Shown piece after piece: positions 1 through 7,544 of a stretch of 30,550 bases of DNA. Each line of letters begins with the position of its first letter. Within the stretch, counting starts at the first letter, position 1. The notes beneath the pieces were generated by a model that saw only the letters and a program-made list of their open reading frames with translations, made no database searches and was not told where the DNA came from. A program made the position numbers and the translations under genes. The stretch covers positions 1-30,550 of the forward strand of contig JAGKVC010000013.1 in the NCBI GenBank assembly GCA_021152595.1, in the 5' to 3' direction. Source of the DNA: Clostridia bacterium (GTDB lineage: Bacteria; Bacillota; Clostridia; Oscillospirales; Ruminococcaceae).

Positions 1-651
1 AACCTCCTCCGACTGAAATGCAGAAAGATCCTCATTCGAGCCGCCGCCGCGTCCCATGAGGATAAGATCGCAACCGTCCGAACCGGCGATGCGCAGCGCA
101 TTTGCAATGGAAACAGGCGCCTCAGCACCCTGTACCAGCGCCGGATAGATGCAAACGGTTCCGATCGGATAGCGGCGTTCAAGAATTTGCAGCATATCGT
201 GGAGCGCCGCGCCGCTTCGTGATGTCACGATGCCGATTTTTTCGGGCAGCGGCGGCAGGGGACGCTTCCGCTCCGGATCAAAATATCCGAGCTTTGCGAG
301 CTTTTCGCGCCTTTGCTGTAATGCGAGCGCCTGTGCGCCGATGCCGTCCGGCTGCATATCCGTGACATTGATCTGATAGGCGCCGTCGCGTTCATAGAGC
401 GTGACGCTGCCCTGCAAGATCACATGCATGCCGTTTTCCGGATCAAACGGGAGCCTGTCCGCATTCGAGCGGAACATGACCGCCTTGACGGAAGCCTCCT
501 CATCCCGCACACTGAAATAACAGTGTCCGGAGCGGAAATTCCGCGTGAAATTTGCAATCTCACCGCGGACGAGCACCGTGCGGAGCTTCGGATCCTCATG
601 CAGCAGGAAGGAGACATAGCGATTGAGCTGAGAAACACTCAGGATTGCCAT
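1..651 (-). CDS. xseA: Exodeoxyribonuclease VII large subunit, N-terminal 217 residues (runs off the window)
   Basis: Translation from the ATG at 649-651 starts MAILSVSQLNRYVSFLL and continues open to the window edge. XseA is the catalytic subunit of exonuclease VII, which with several XseB subunits degrades single-stranded DNA in the cytoplasm. The N-terminal part (about residues 5-100) has the look of the OB-fold DNA-binding domain, with RGEIANFTR and GHCYFSVRDE. The nuclease domain follows, with KIGIVTSRSGAALHDML and near the edge the family motif GRGGGSNEDL. Full proteins are about 400 residues, so roughly half is present. The start lies 13 bases inside the end of the upstream Kae1-like gene, so the two are probably translationally coupled. 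Family assignment is firm; the rest of the gene and any xseB lie outside the window. Confidence 0.95.
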   Translation of the reverse strand, partial: MAILSVSQLNRYVSFLLHEDPKLRTVLVRGEIANFTRNFRSGHCYFSVRDEEASVKAVMFRSNADRLPFDPENGMHVILQGSVTLYERDGAYQINVTDMQPDGIGAQALALQQRREKLAKLGYFDPERKRPLPPLPEKIGIVTSRSGAALHDMLQILERRYPIGTVCIYPALVQGAEAPVSIANALRIAGSDGCDLILMGRGGGSNEDLSAFQSEEV

Positions 652-1595
652 TTGAGCGCCTCCCTTGCAGCGAAAATTGCAACGCCTGCGGCGTTATCGC
701 AGGAGAATTCAGGTGCAGCAAAAGCAGTCTCAAAGGGCAGTGTGCGCAGTTGATCCTGAATCAGCTGATCGGACATCACGCCGCCTGCATAGAGGACTCT
801 GCTGTGCTGTTCCGCGGCAGCCTTTGTCATGGCGCGCAGAACCGCTGCAATCGAATTGAGACAGTATCTTGCGATATCGGGCGCAGCTTCGCCGTTTTTG
901 ACCATCTGCTCACACTGATTCTGCAAACCGGAGAGCGAGCAGCAGCCGTCTTTGAGTTTCACCTGCATATGTGCCTTGCTTTCGCTCTGCATGGCGAGCT
1001 GTTCCAGCGCCTGACCGCACGGAAAGCGCAGTCCGAGCATCAGACCGACTCTGTCGATTGCCTGACCTGCCTTGAGATCGAGCGACTGAGATACCGGTTC
1101 GATGCGCAGAACCGCTTTGCTGTCCGGTGTGCAGCGGACGCAGTCCGTCGTGCCGCCGCTGACATGAAACGCAAGAAATGACGGCGCATCCGCATCCAGC
1201 CACGAGAGACAGCCGGCGGAATAGAGCGCCGCAAGGATATGTCCGTGCTGATGCGAGGTTTCATAAAGCGGAATGCCGTGAGAAACCGCAAGAATCTGTG
1301 CCGTACCCTTTCCTGTCAGAAAGCAGGGCATATAGGAACCCTCCTCCGGTCTCGGTGAGACAGAAACGCCGATCGCATCGGGCTTGAGCGGGGTATCCCC
1401 GAGCGCCTCTGCGAGCTGCGTGATCATCAGCGGAAGCTGCCGTGTATGATGAAAAACGGCGTCGCTCTGCCGCAGACCTGCCTGTCCCTCCGCAACGGGG
1501 AGGAGCTGTTTTTTCTGGATGATCCTGTTCGTATCGGTATCATACCACGCACAGGATGTCGTATAATTGCTGGTGTCGATTCCGAGCAGCTTCAT
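639..1595 (-). CDS. Kae1/TsaD-like (peptidase M22 family) paralogue
   Basis: This 318-residue protein belongs to the ASKHA-fold Kae1/TsaD family. It opens with MKLLGIDTSNYTTS, a nucleotide-binding beta-hairpin. It keeps an H-x3-H pair at H115 and H119 (SHQHGH), where TsaD binds its metal, a VSGGTTD loop near residue 146 and a late DNAAG motif near residue 301. It is clearly shorter and more divergent than TsaD, which makes the t6A modification of tRNA, so it is probably a paralogue rather than the housekeeping enzyme; its substrate is unknown. Its ATG overlaps the stop of nusB by four bases (1592-1595) and its own stop overlaps the xseA start, placing it inside an asp23-nusB-xseA transcription unit. 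Older annotations would call it a glycoprotease, but protease activity is not supported by what I see. Confidence 0.85.
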   Translation of the reverse strand: MKLLGIDTSNYTTSCAWYDTDTNRIIQKKQLLPVAEGQAGLRQSDAVFHHTRQLPLMITQLAEALGDTPLKPDAIGVSVSPRPEEGSYMPCFLTGKGTAQILAVSHGIPLYETSHQHGHILAALYSAGCLSWLDADAPSFLAFHVSGGTTDCVRCTPDSKAVLRIEPVSQSLDLKAGQAIDRVGLMLGLRFPCGQALEQLAMQSESKAHMQVKLKDGCCSLSGLQNQCEQMVKNGEAAPDIARYCLNSIAAVLRAMTKAAAEQHSRVLYAGGVMSDQLIQDQLRTLPFETAFAAPEFSCDNAAGVAIFAAREALKWQS

Positions 1596-2020
1596 GATTC
1601 TGCTGTCTCCGGCTTTTCAAGATCTCTGGAATATGCACCGAGCAGTCCGTTGATGAAGCGGACATCCTCCTCATAGTAGGAGTAATTCTCCGCGAGCAGG
1701 ATCGCCTCAGAGATTGCCGCATTGGTCGGCGTTTTCTCATCGTACCGGATCTCGAACATGGCGAGCCGGAGGATTGAGAGCGTCAGCTTGGGGATGCGCT
1801 TGATGCTGCGCTTGGGGCTGTATTTCTGGATCAGCTCGTCCAGTTCATCCTGATGTGCCAGTGTTCCGTCCACGAGCGCGCGCACTGCGTCATTGACGGT
1901 GATCTCCTCGATCTCCTCTGCGATCGCATAGAGCGAATCAATGGGATCGTCGCGCATCGTGGTTTCAAACAGCAGCTTCATGGCACTGTCACGTATTTCA
2001 CGTCTTGTGATAGTCGGCAT
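1592..2020 (-). CDS. nusB: Transcription antitermination factor NusB
   Basis: This 142-residue protein has the NusB/RsmB fold signature. An Arg-rich N-terminus (TRREIRDSAMKLLFE) is followed by helical segments and the motif IPKLTLSILRLAMFEIRY, then TPTNAAISEAILLAENY and a C-terminal FINGLLG. NusB with NusE (S10) binds boxA RNA and supports antitermination of rRNA transcription. I chose the ATG at 2018-2020 because AGGAAAGGAA lies just upstream; the frame stays open further upstream but without a ribosome site. The gene follows asp23 by 22 bases and overlaps the Kae1-like gene by four. This neighbourhood is common in Clostridia (recalled, not searched). Confidence 0.95.
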   Translation of the reverse strand: MPTITRREIRDSAMKLLFETTMRDDPIDSLYAIAEEIEEITVNDAVRALVDGTLAHQDELDELIQKYSPKRSIKRIPKLTLSILRLAMFEIRYDEKTPTNAAISEAILLAENYSYYEEDVRFINGLLGAYSRDLEKPETAES

Positions 2021-2042
2021 GTGGAATTCCTTTCCTGTGAGT

Positions 2043-2387
2043 TCAGTCTTCAAACATGATATCGGAAGCAACGACATGTACCTTGGAGACGATCACGCCG
2101 GTCATGCTCTGGACACTGTCCTTGACCTTCTGCTGGATCTGCTCCGCGACATTGGTCAGGCGGTAGCCGCTCATGAGTACGACGCGGATGGTGATTTCGA
2201 CCATATCATTGACAACCAAAACGCTGACGGGTGCAGCGGCAGGCATCAGCACAGTGCGCTGAAGCTCAGCGAGCTCGGCAACGCCTTCTGTTTCCTTTGC
2301 GGCGACGCCTGCGATGGAGCGGATTACATTCTCGGAGATTTTCACTTCGCCGGATGTTGTGGCTTTCTTGGGATAAGCATTGCTCAT
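2043..2387 (-). CDS. Asp23/Gls24 family envelope stress protein
   Basis: This 114-residue protein matches the Asp23/Gls24 family. It has an early GEVKISENVIRSIAGVAAKETEGV segment (described here as residues 13-36), a central hydrophobic strand around VEITIRVVL and YRLTNVAEQIQQKVKDSVQSMTG-like amphipathic helix, and a C-terminal VSKVHVVASDI strand. Family members form membrane-associated filaments or sit under the envelope, and their exact role is unsettled. The start at 2387 is set by GGGAGGA eight bases upstream; a longer reading to 2501 would run through the promoter. It is the first gene of the unit asp23-nusB-Kae1-like-xseA. The symbol is left empty because several paralogues share this family. 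Confidence 0.9.
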   Translation of the reverse strand: MSNAYPKKATTSGEVKISENVIRSIAGVAAKETEGVAELAELQRTVLMPAAAPVSVLVVNDMVEITIRVVLMSGYRLTNVAEQIQQKVKDSVQSMTGVIVSKVHVVASDIMFED

Positions 2388-2472
2388 TTTGATATCCTCC
2401 CTGGATTGAATCCTTGTCGCAGACAGGCGGCAGGACCGCGCCTGCCGATCCGTCTGCATATATACATATTCT

Positions 2473-2501
2473 ATTATAACATATTTTTTGATTTCGTACA
2501 A
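2473..2501 (-). promoter_or_regulatory. Sigma-A type promoter of the asp23-nusB-xseA unit
   Basis: On the minus strand TTGTAC (2496-2501) is separated by 17 bases from a perfect TATAAT (2473-2478). The surrounding bases are strongly AT-rich. Transcription would begin near 2466, about 80 bases before the asp23 start. The 223-base gap between spoIIIAH and asp23 holds nothing else I can name: an A/T palindrome at about 2503-2520 is too weak to call a terminator. Confidence 0.85.
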
Positions 2502-2610
2502 CCTTTTTTGAAAAAAAGACGCAAAATCTTAAAAATATTTTTTTATTGCGGGACATATCATCCATTTTATGAAATTTGCATAAATATGTGTATTATGAGC
2601 GCACAGGTGT

Positions 2611-3213
2611 TTATTCAGCAGGAACAGCGTCCGCAGGCGTGCCTGCCGCGACCTCAAAGATCCGGATTCCCTCCGCCGGAACATCGGATTCCGCGAGTAT
2701 GATTTCCTTGATTGCAGCCGCCTGTGCCGCCTCGAGCCCGTCACTTTCGACGACGACCTTTGCGGTCGCGCCGTCGAGCCAGCAGACGCAGTCGCGGAAT
2801 CCCTGCGAGAGAATCAGGCTTTCGATGACACTTTCGCTTTTCATCTGTTTGGAGATACTGACCGCGTCGATCGCATTGGTAACCATTTCATCGTTGCTGA
2901 GGTCGCCGCCGCCGATGATGCTCTGGAGTGTCTGAACGGCATAATCGCGGCTGGTCTGCTTATCAAGCCGCGCCTGTGCAAAGTAATCCGCCTGCGAGGG
3001 CGTTGCGCTGACCATTTCAGCAGTGCCGTAGCTTGCGAGATCATCCGGTTCCGCGGCAGCGCCGAGTTCTGCCGGTGCTGCGCTGAATCCTGCCGGAAAG
3101 AGCCCGTTGCCGTCCGCAAGCACATAGTTGAGATAGACCGCCGCGCCGAGAACAAGTGTCAGGGCGCTGAGGACGATCTGTTTTCTTCCGATAATCATGG
3201 TCGGTTTTTTCAT
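2611..3213 (-). CDS. spoIIIAH: Stage III sporulation protein AH
   Basis: This 200-residue protein has one membrane anchor at residues 10-30 (RKQIVLSALTLVLGAAVYLNY), a low-complexity linker and a C-terminal YscJ/FliF-like ring-building domain from about residue 75. In Bacillus, mother-cell SpoIIIAH meets forespore SpoIIQ to form the feeding-tube channel. The segment from DYFAQARLDKQTSRD through DAVSISKQMKSESVIESLILSQGF resembles the conserved region of the family. AAAGGGG precedes the start. It is the last gene of the spoIIIA operon, 13 bases after spoIIIAG. No convincing terminator follows, so operon transcripts may read on toward asp23. Confidence 0.92.
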   Translation of the reverse strand: MKKPTMIIGRKQIVLSALTLVLGAAVYLNYVLADGNGLFPAGFSAAPAELGAAAEPDDLASYGTAEMVSATPSQADYFAQARLDKQTSRDYAVQTLQSIIGGGDLSNDEMVTNAIDAVSISKQMKSESVIESLILSQGFRDCVCWLDGATAKVVVESDGLEAAQAAAIKEIILAESDVPAEGIRIFEVAAGTPADAVPAE

Positions 3214-3226
3214 AGAAATACCCCTT

Positions 3227-3796
3227 TCAGTTGTATGCGTGTGTATTTGAATCCGCAGGTGATGCTTTGTTTATCGCTCCGACGTAGATCGAGCTGACCG
3301 GAATCCCGAGCAGTGCCGCGGCAGCTTTTGTGACACGCTCCTGCACTGCCGCATGACCGCCGCCTGCGCAAAGGATCGCCGCACCGCAGACAGCCGGTGT
3401 GCGCGTCTCGGCGATCAGTGCCGATTCGCTGCCGTTTGTCCGCAGAAGGACCGGTGATGCCGAGGACTGTGTGCCGTGTTCGCTGTGTGATTCGCTGATC
3501 TCCGAAGCATAGATCTGTTCGCCGGTGCCGGATACTGTGATCATCACATGTACCTGCCCGACGCCGTCCATATCCGAAAGCAGATCGGTGAGGCGTTCCT
3601 CGAGCTGAATGCGGTAGGCATCCGGATCTTGTTCGGAGACAGCAGGCGGCGGTTCCGCACGCGGCAGTTCGTTCTGACGCTTCGGCAGCAGTCCGGAGAG
3701 CAGAATCAGTGCAATGCCTGAGATGCCGAGCAGCAGAATGAGCCGGAGCCTGTTCTCCTGATTCAGCAGCGCTTTGAGCTTATCCGTCCGGTGCAT
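3227..3796 (-). CDS. spoIIIAG: Stage III sporulation protein AG
   Basis: This 189-residue protein has a short cytoplasmic N-terminus, one membrane helix at about residues 17-37 and an extracytoplasmic domain. That domain contains YRIQLEERLTDLLSDMDGVGQVHVMITVSG, which is the ring-building region, and ends with PVSSIYVGA. SpoIIIAG forms a large ring in the mother-cell outer forespore membrane as part of the SpoIIIA-SpoIIQ channel. The ATG at 3794-3796 is preceded by AAGGAGG with suitable spacing and lies 17 bases inside spoIIIAF, which argues for coupled translation. The serine/alanine-rich stretch around residues 107-125 is variable in the family. Confidence 0.93.
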   Translation of the reverse strand: MHRTDKLKALLNQENRLRLILLLGISGIALILLSGLLPKRQNELPRAEPPPAVSEQDPDAYRIQLEERLTDLLSDMDGVGQVHVMITVSGTGEQIYASEISESHSEHGTQSSASPVLLRTNGSESALIAETRTPAVCGAAILCAGGGHAAVQERVTKAAAALLGIPVSSIYVGAINKASPADSNTHAYN

Positions 3797-4253
3797 CCGG
3801 CATGCCTCCTTCTGTCACGGTGACATCATCCCCGAGCCATTCATGCAGAAAGACAGCGCCCGTCAGCAGATTGCCCTCTGCGGTGACCTCATTGATAGAT
3901 ATGCATCCGTCTGATTGAATATGCACCGAAACCTTCAGCACGCGGCAGTTGACCTGATGCTCTGACAGTGCGCGGTTCAGTGCATTCCGGATGCTTTCCG
4001 CCGCAGCCTGTTCCTGCATTTCGTCTGCGACTGCCTGCAAATCCGCTGCCTGTGATCCGGAATATTCCAGCTTGATGCGGAATTGCGAAAGATCGAGCTT
4101 TGCAAGCGGGACGAGAATCGCCGTCATCATGAGGATTGCGGTGATCATGCGGATCTGCTTTGCAAACTGTCCGGCCGGCAGGAGCTGTTCCGCGAGTGTC
4201 AGTCCGAGCGCCGTACAGCATGCAAACAATACCGTTGTGCGGATTGTATCCAA
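3780..4253 (-). CDS. spoIIIAF: Stage III sporulation protein AF (TTG start)
   Basis: This 157-residue protein has two N-terminal membrane helices (about residues 5-22 and 33-52) and a soluble C-terminal part with RIKLEYSG and a paired alpha/beta pattern ending in the VTVTEGG region, as expected for SpoIIIAF. The only start with proper spacing is TTG at 4251-4253, seven bases after GGAGGG. An ATG at 4258-4260 touches the ribosome site directly and is in another frame. The gene lies 19 bases after spoIIIAE and overlaps spoIIIAG by 17. Length and position agree with the family. Confidence 0.88.
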   Translation of the reverse strand: MDTIRTTVLFACCTALGLTLAEQLLPAGQFAKQIRMITAILMMTAILVPLAKLDLSQFRIKLEYSGSQAADLQAVADEMQEQAAAESIRNALNRALSEHQVNCRVLKVSVHIQSDGCISINEVTAEGNLLTGAVFLHEWLGDDVTVTEGGMPDAPDG

Positions 4254-4272
4254 TATCCATCCCTCCGAAAAA

Positions 4273-5400
4273 TTATGTGCCGAGCAGCAGCAGCATGACC
4301 GCCGAGGATACGATCATCATGACCGCAAAACAGACAAGCATTGCAAACGCTGCCGAAAGCACCGCCTGCATATTCTGATAGAGCTGCGGCAGCGGCTTTG
4401 TGCCTGCCATTTCAGCAAAGATCCCGTTGATCCGGAATACAATGCGATAGAGTGTCAGTGAGACCAGCGGCGGAATTGTGAGCCAGAGAATCACGAGAAT
4501 GCCGCATGCACCGATGCCGCTGCGCATCAGCCGGATGCTGCCCTGCACGGTACCGTATGCATCGGAGACTGCATTTCCGACAATCGGAATCAGACCGGAT
4601 GCGAGGAGCTTGACCGATTTCGATGCAAGCGAATCCGCAGCCGAAGCGACAATCCCGCGCACGGAGAGCAGCGCCGAGAACATTGCCATGACAAATCCGA
4701 GCAGCCATGTCACCGCCTTTTGCATGCCGCGGACAAATCCGCCGAGCTGAAGCGCCGGATTGACCGCATCTGCAAGCCCGAGCGCCGCTGACATTTGCAG
4801 CAGCGGAAACAGTGCGCTGTGCATGAGCTGCATGATGCCTTCCGTCAGAAACAGAACGAATACCTGATAGGCGGCGCTTCCTGCGACCTGACCGCCAGCC
4901 GCGATAAATGCCCCGAACACCGGCACATATCCCGACATGAACACCTGACCGGTATCGAGCGCATCTGCGGTGCGGATCAGACAGCCGCAGAGCGGTTTTG
5001 CAGCAGCCCCGATGCAGATCAGTGTGCAGAGCATATCAAATCCGCGCCGGAGCGTGCCGCCTGCTGCTGCATCCCCGAGTGAACCGAGCAGCGTCGAAAG
5101 CATAGTCAGTGTCAGCAGAATGCCGCAGAGCTTTACCGGCGCAGCGGCTTCCTCTCTGACAGTTCCGAGCAGCCTTTGCAGCAGCTTTTCCGGAGAGAGC
5201 GTGAGCAGCGACTCCGGATTCTCCGGTTCGATCCCGATGCTGTCAAAGGTATCCTGTACATCATCCGGTATTTCGATCGACTGTGCCGCATCACTGAGTG
5301 CATCCTGCGGCGAAGCATCATAGGCGCAGCAGGGGATTCCGAAACAGAGCAGCATCAGCCCGATCGAGACTGCCGCAATTATCCGAATGCAGAAACGCAT
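4273..5400 (-). CDS. spoIIIAE: Stage III sporulation protein AE
   Basis: This 375-residue polytopic membrane protein starts with a signal-peptide-like segment (residues 1-26). An acidic extracytoplasmic stretch contains SPEKLLQRLLG, and six or more hydrophobic segments follow. Family-like motifs include LGFVMAMFSALLSVRG, KLLASGLIPIVGNAVSDAYGTVQGSIRLM and GACGILVILWLTIPPLV. SpoIIIAE is thought to be the membrane core of the SpoIIIA complex in the mother cell. I set the start at 5400 because AGGAGGTG lies six bases upstream, although the frame is open to 5577. That start is 22 bases inside spoIIIAD. Confidence 0.94.
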   Translation of the reverse strand: MRFCIRIIAAVSIGLMLLCFGIPCCAYDASPQDALSDAAQSIEIPDDVQDTFDSIGIEPENPESLLTLSPEKLLQRLLGTVREEAAAPVKLCGILLTLTMLSTLLGSLGDAAAGGTLRRGFDMLCTLICIGAAAKPLCGCLIRTADALDTGQVFMSGYVPVFGAFIAAGGQVAGSAAYQVFVLFLTEGIMQLMHSALFPLLQMSAALGLADAVNPALQLGGFVRGMQKAVTWLLGFVMAMFSALLSVRGIVASAADSLASKSVKLLASGLIPIVGNAVSDAYGTVQGSIRLMRSGIGACGILVILWLTIPPLVSLTLYRIVFRINGIFAEMAGTKPLPQLYQNMQAVLSAAFAMLVCFAVMMIVSSAVMLLLLGT

Positions 5401-5786
5401 GAAAGCACCTCCTGAAGCTGTGTCAGAAGCGGATGCAGCAGCGGCAGAATCAACAGAATCAGCGCGATTTTCCCCGTGAGCGTGACAGCGGAGCTGACAG
5501 CAGATTCTCCGGCGTCCCTGCACACATCGGCAGCGAGCTGTGTGACGCAGCAGATACCGGCGGCCTTTGCGATGCATGCGGTCTGCTCGGGCAACAGACC
5601 GCCTTTCGTCAGCAGCATGTCGATCTCATTGAGAACGGGCGTGACAGCAAGCACAGCCGCCGCCGTGATTCCGACACCTGCGAGCAGCGTCAGCAGCAGC
5701 GCCTGTTCCTCGGTATATCTCCTGACGAGCTTTGCGATGAGAACCGCCGTAACAGCCAGTCCTGCCGTGCGAAATACCGTCACCAT
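5379..5786 (-). CDS. spoIIIAD: Stage III sporulation protein AD
   Basis: This 135-residue membrane protein has about four hydrophobic helices. It contains the recognisable SpoIIIAD/SpoIIIAC-like core EEQALLLTLLAGV and a later segment with KAAGICCVTQLAADVCRDAGES (residues 74-95). It is a small integral membrane component of the SpoIIIA channel. The ATG at 5784-5786 overlaps the end of spoIIIAC by seven bases, and the 3' end overlaps spoIIIAE by 22. The tight packing is typical of the operon. Confidence 0.93.
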   Translation of the reverse strand: MVTVFRTAGLAVTAVLIAKLVRRYTEEQALLLTLLAGVGITAAAVLAVTPVLNEIDMLLTKGGLLPEQTACIAKAAGICCVTQLAADVCRDAGESAVSSAVTLTGKIALILLILPLLHPLLTQLQEVLSCVSAFG

Positions 5787-5977
5787 AGCCCGAACACCGA
5801 TTTGACAGTATCAAACAGCGCCTGAATCTCCGTGATCACGAGCATCAGCACGACGATGAGCCCTGCAAGTGTTGTGAGCATTGCCTGCTCCTCACGCTCC
5901 GCGCGTTTCAGCACGAGATTCAGCACCGCGACAATGATCCCGATGCCTGCGACCTTGAATATCAGGTCGATGTCCAT
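5780..5977 (-). CDS. spoIIIAC: Stage III sporulation protein AC
   Basis: This 65-residue protein has two membrane helices and is almost exactly the usual family length. It contains DIDLIFKVAGIGIIVAVLN and REEQAMLTTLAGLIVVLMLV, with a C-terminal LFDTVKSVFGLW. SpoIIIAC resembles half of SpoIIIAD and is a small membrane part of the SpoIIIA complex. GGAGCGG precedes the start, 24 bases after spoIIIAB. Confidence 0.94.
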   Translation of the reverse strand: MDIDLIFKVAGIGIIVAVLNLVLKRAEREEQAMLTTLAGLIVVLMLVITEIQALFDTVKSVFGLW

Positions 5978-6001
5978 GTCAACCGCTCCGTTTCCGTGGA
6001 T

Positions 6002-6493
6002 TTACAGTAAAAGTATTGCAGCGAAGATTGCGCCGAGTATCCCGAGACTGCGATAGAGATTTCCTTTTTTCACGGCGGTGTTTTCGGCATCAGACTGTAA
6101 TACGCTGAGCCGTTCAAGCGCGAGAGACAGCGCCGCAAGCTGACCGTCGAGCGCCGTGCTGCCGAGTGTTTGTCCGATTCCGCACAGCACCTCTGCCGAT
6201 TCCGGAGAAAGCGTCCGGTCGTGTTCAACCGCATCGAACCAGCAAAGCGGAAATGCCTCCGGATCCTGTGCCGCCTGCTGTAAAAAACGCAGCGTCCGGA
6301 ATGTCTGCATCTCTGCAAGGTGCCGGATCAGATCGCCGGTCAGCGGCAGAGAGGCGGACAGCTCCTGCATCATCGCCGTGACCATTTGCCGCAGCAGCCG
6401 GAGATCCGCCGCCTTTTGTTCGAGATTCCGTGCCGCAGAGCAGCCTGCGAGCACGCCGCAGCACAGAATCATGAGTGCGCCGGTCAGCTTCAT
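6002..6493 (-). CDS. spoIIIAB: Stage III sporulation protein AB
   Basis: This 163-residue protein has N- and C-terminal hydrophobic segments (about residues 3-19 and 150-163) around a helical cytoplasmic domain, a layout like the type II secretion protein GspF domain that SpoIIIAB resembles. Visible family features are LEQKAADLRLLRQMVTAMMQEL near the N-terminus and AVKKGNLYRSLGILGAIFAAILLL-like end (positions 140-163). The ATG at 6491-6493 shares an ATGA overlap with the spoIIIAA stop, so the start is fixed by coupling. SpoIIIAB probably pairs with the SpoIIIAA ATPase. Confidence 0.92.
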   Translation of the reverse strand: MKLTGALMILCCGVLAGCSAARNLEQKAADLRLLRQMVTAMMQELSASLPLTGDLIRHLAEMQTFRTLRFLQQAAQDPEAFPLCWFDAVEHDRTLSPESAEVLCGIGQTLGSTALDGQLAALSLALERLSVLQSDAENTAVKKGNLYRSLGILGAIFAAILLL

Positions 6494-7425
6494 CCGGCAC
6501 TGCGCCGGAGCGCCTCTGCTTGCAGGACCTGTCCGCACTGTACACCACTTCCAAGCAGGATGAGATATGCAAAAACGCCAGCATCTATGAGCTTTTTGAC
6601 CTGCGGACGCATCCGAAGCTCTGCCAGACTGCCTGCATGTGCTGAGACGATCGGCTTTACGCCCGTGTGCAGGGATTGCAGAAGTGCATCTGTCTCCGCA
6701 GCATCGCCGATCTCGTCGCATATGAGATAATCCGGCGACATCACGCGCACGGCAATCTCAATCCCATCCGCTTTCGGATACCCGTCAAAGACATCCGTCT
6801 GCATTCCGAGTGTAAACTGCGGCATCCCGTTCTGCACGGCTGCAATTTCACCGCGTTCATCGAGGATGCAGACCTTATGCCTGTCCCCGAGAATGCGGGA
6901 TAAATCGCGCAGAATCGTCGTTTTACCGGAAGCCGGAGCGCCTGCAATCAGCAGACCGCCTGTTTGCAGCGCTGACTGCGTCCGCTGAAAGACCGGTTCC
7001 GCACATCCGATCCGTTCCGAAGCGATTCGGATATTCATGCCGCTGATATTGCGGATTGTCTCGAGCCTGCGATTCTGTATGACTGCCGTACCGCAGAGCC
7101 CGACTCTGCAACCGCCGGCGATCGTGACAAATCCCTGCCGGATCGCCGCCTGCCAGCTATGGACGGAATGCGCGCAGATGCTTTGAAAACAAGCATCGAG
7201 CATCACGCGCGTAACGGTGACGCCTGTCCGGTCAGGCGGCTGACGCAATCCTGTTTCGGAGAGCGAATAGGCGCGGTTTGCGCAAACGATCTGTAAAGGC
7301 TTGCCGAGCCGCAGCCGGATTTCGCTGATCTCTGCCGTTTCGGCTTCGGGGATCCGGCTGATTGCCTGCCGCAGCGGATTCGGGAGATAGGGGAGCGCAT
7401 CGCGGAATTTGCTTTTGATTGTCAT
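6490..7425 (-). CDS. spoIIIAA: Stage III sporulation protein AA, secretion-type ATPase
   Basis: This 311-residue cytoplasmic ATPase is of the GspE/VirB11-like family and powers the SpoIIIA channel during engulfment. The N-terminal part contains ISEIRLRLGKPL and GFVTIAGGCRVGLCGTAV. The Walker A motif GAPASGKTT is at residues 162-170, ILDERGEIAA follows, and the Walker B YLICDEIG lies near residues 233-240. HAGSLAEL follows downstream. I took the ATG at 7423-7425 since AAAGG lies 12 bases upstream and the resulting N-terminus fits the family; the frame remains open to 7497. It is the first gene of the operon. In Bacillus this operon depends on SigE, but I could not find a convincing SigE promoter in the 70 bases between the upstream terminator and the start. 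Confidence 0.94.
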   Translation of the reverse strand: MTIKSKFRDALPYLPNPLRQAISRIPEAETAEISEIRLRLGKPLQIVCANRAYSLSETGLRQPPDRTGVTVTRVMLDACFQSICAHSVHSWQAAIRQGFVTIAGGCRVGLCGTAVIQNRRLETIRNISGMNIRIASERIGCAEPVFQRTQSALQTGGLLIAGAPASGKTTILRDLSRILGDRHKVCILDERGEIAAVQNGMPQFTLGMQTDVFDGYPKADGIEIAVRVMSPDYLICDEIGDAAETDALLQSLHTGVKPIVSAHAGSLAELRMRPQVKKLIDAGVFAYLILLGSGVQCGQVLQAEALRRSAG

Positions 7426-7494
7426 GAGAGGAAACCGCCTTTCGCCTGTCTTGGTACATCCTATGCAGCAGCGCCGGTGCTTAGAATCAGGCGG

Positions 7495-7535
7495 CAAAAA
7501 AATCCCCGAAGCGACCGTTTGTCCGCCTCGGGGAT
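7495..7535 (-). terminator. Intrinsic terminator of the alpha/beta hydrolase gene
   Basis: On the minus strand an ATCCCCGA / TCGGGGAT stem (7528-7535 with 7502-7509) encloses further G/C pairing and is followed by seven T. It starts 10 bases after the hydrolase stop codon and insulates the spoIIIA operon from upstream transcription. Confidence 0.9.
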
Positions 7536-7544
7536 CCTGTATTC

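Noticed and set aside
2503..2520. Terminator after spoIIIAH.
   Set aside because: The inverted repeat is almost pure A/T and lies behind the asp23 promoter, so it is unlikely to act as a terminator.
4083..6730. Several plus-strand frames across the spoIIIA operon.
   Set aside because: They lie opposite clear spoIIIA genes and encode Arg/Ser/Cys-rich sequence without domains.
7458..7465. CATAGGAT on the minus strand upstream of spoIIIAA as a SigE -10 element.
   Set aside because: It only partly matches the SigE -10 and has no acceptable -35 at 14-15 bases, so I do not call it although SigE control is expected from Bacillus.
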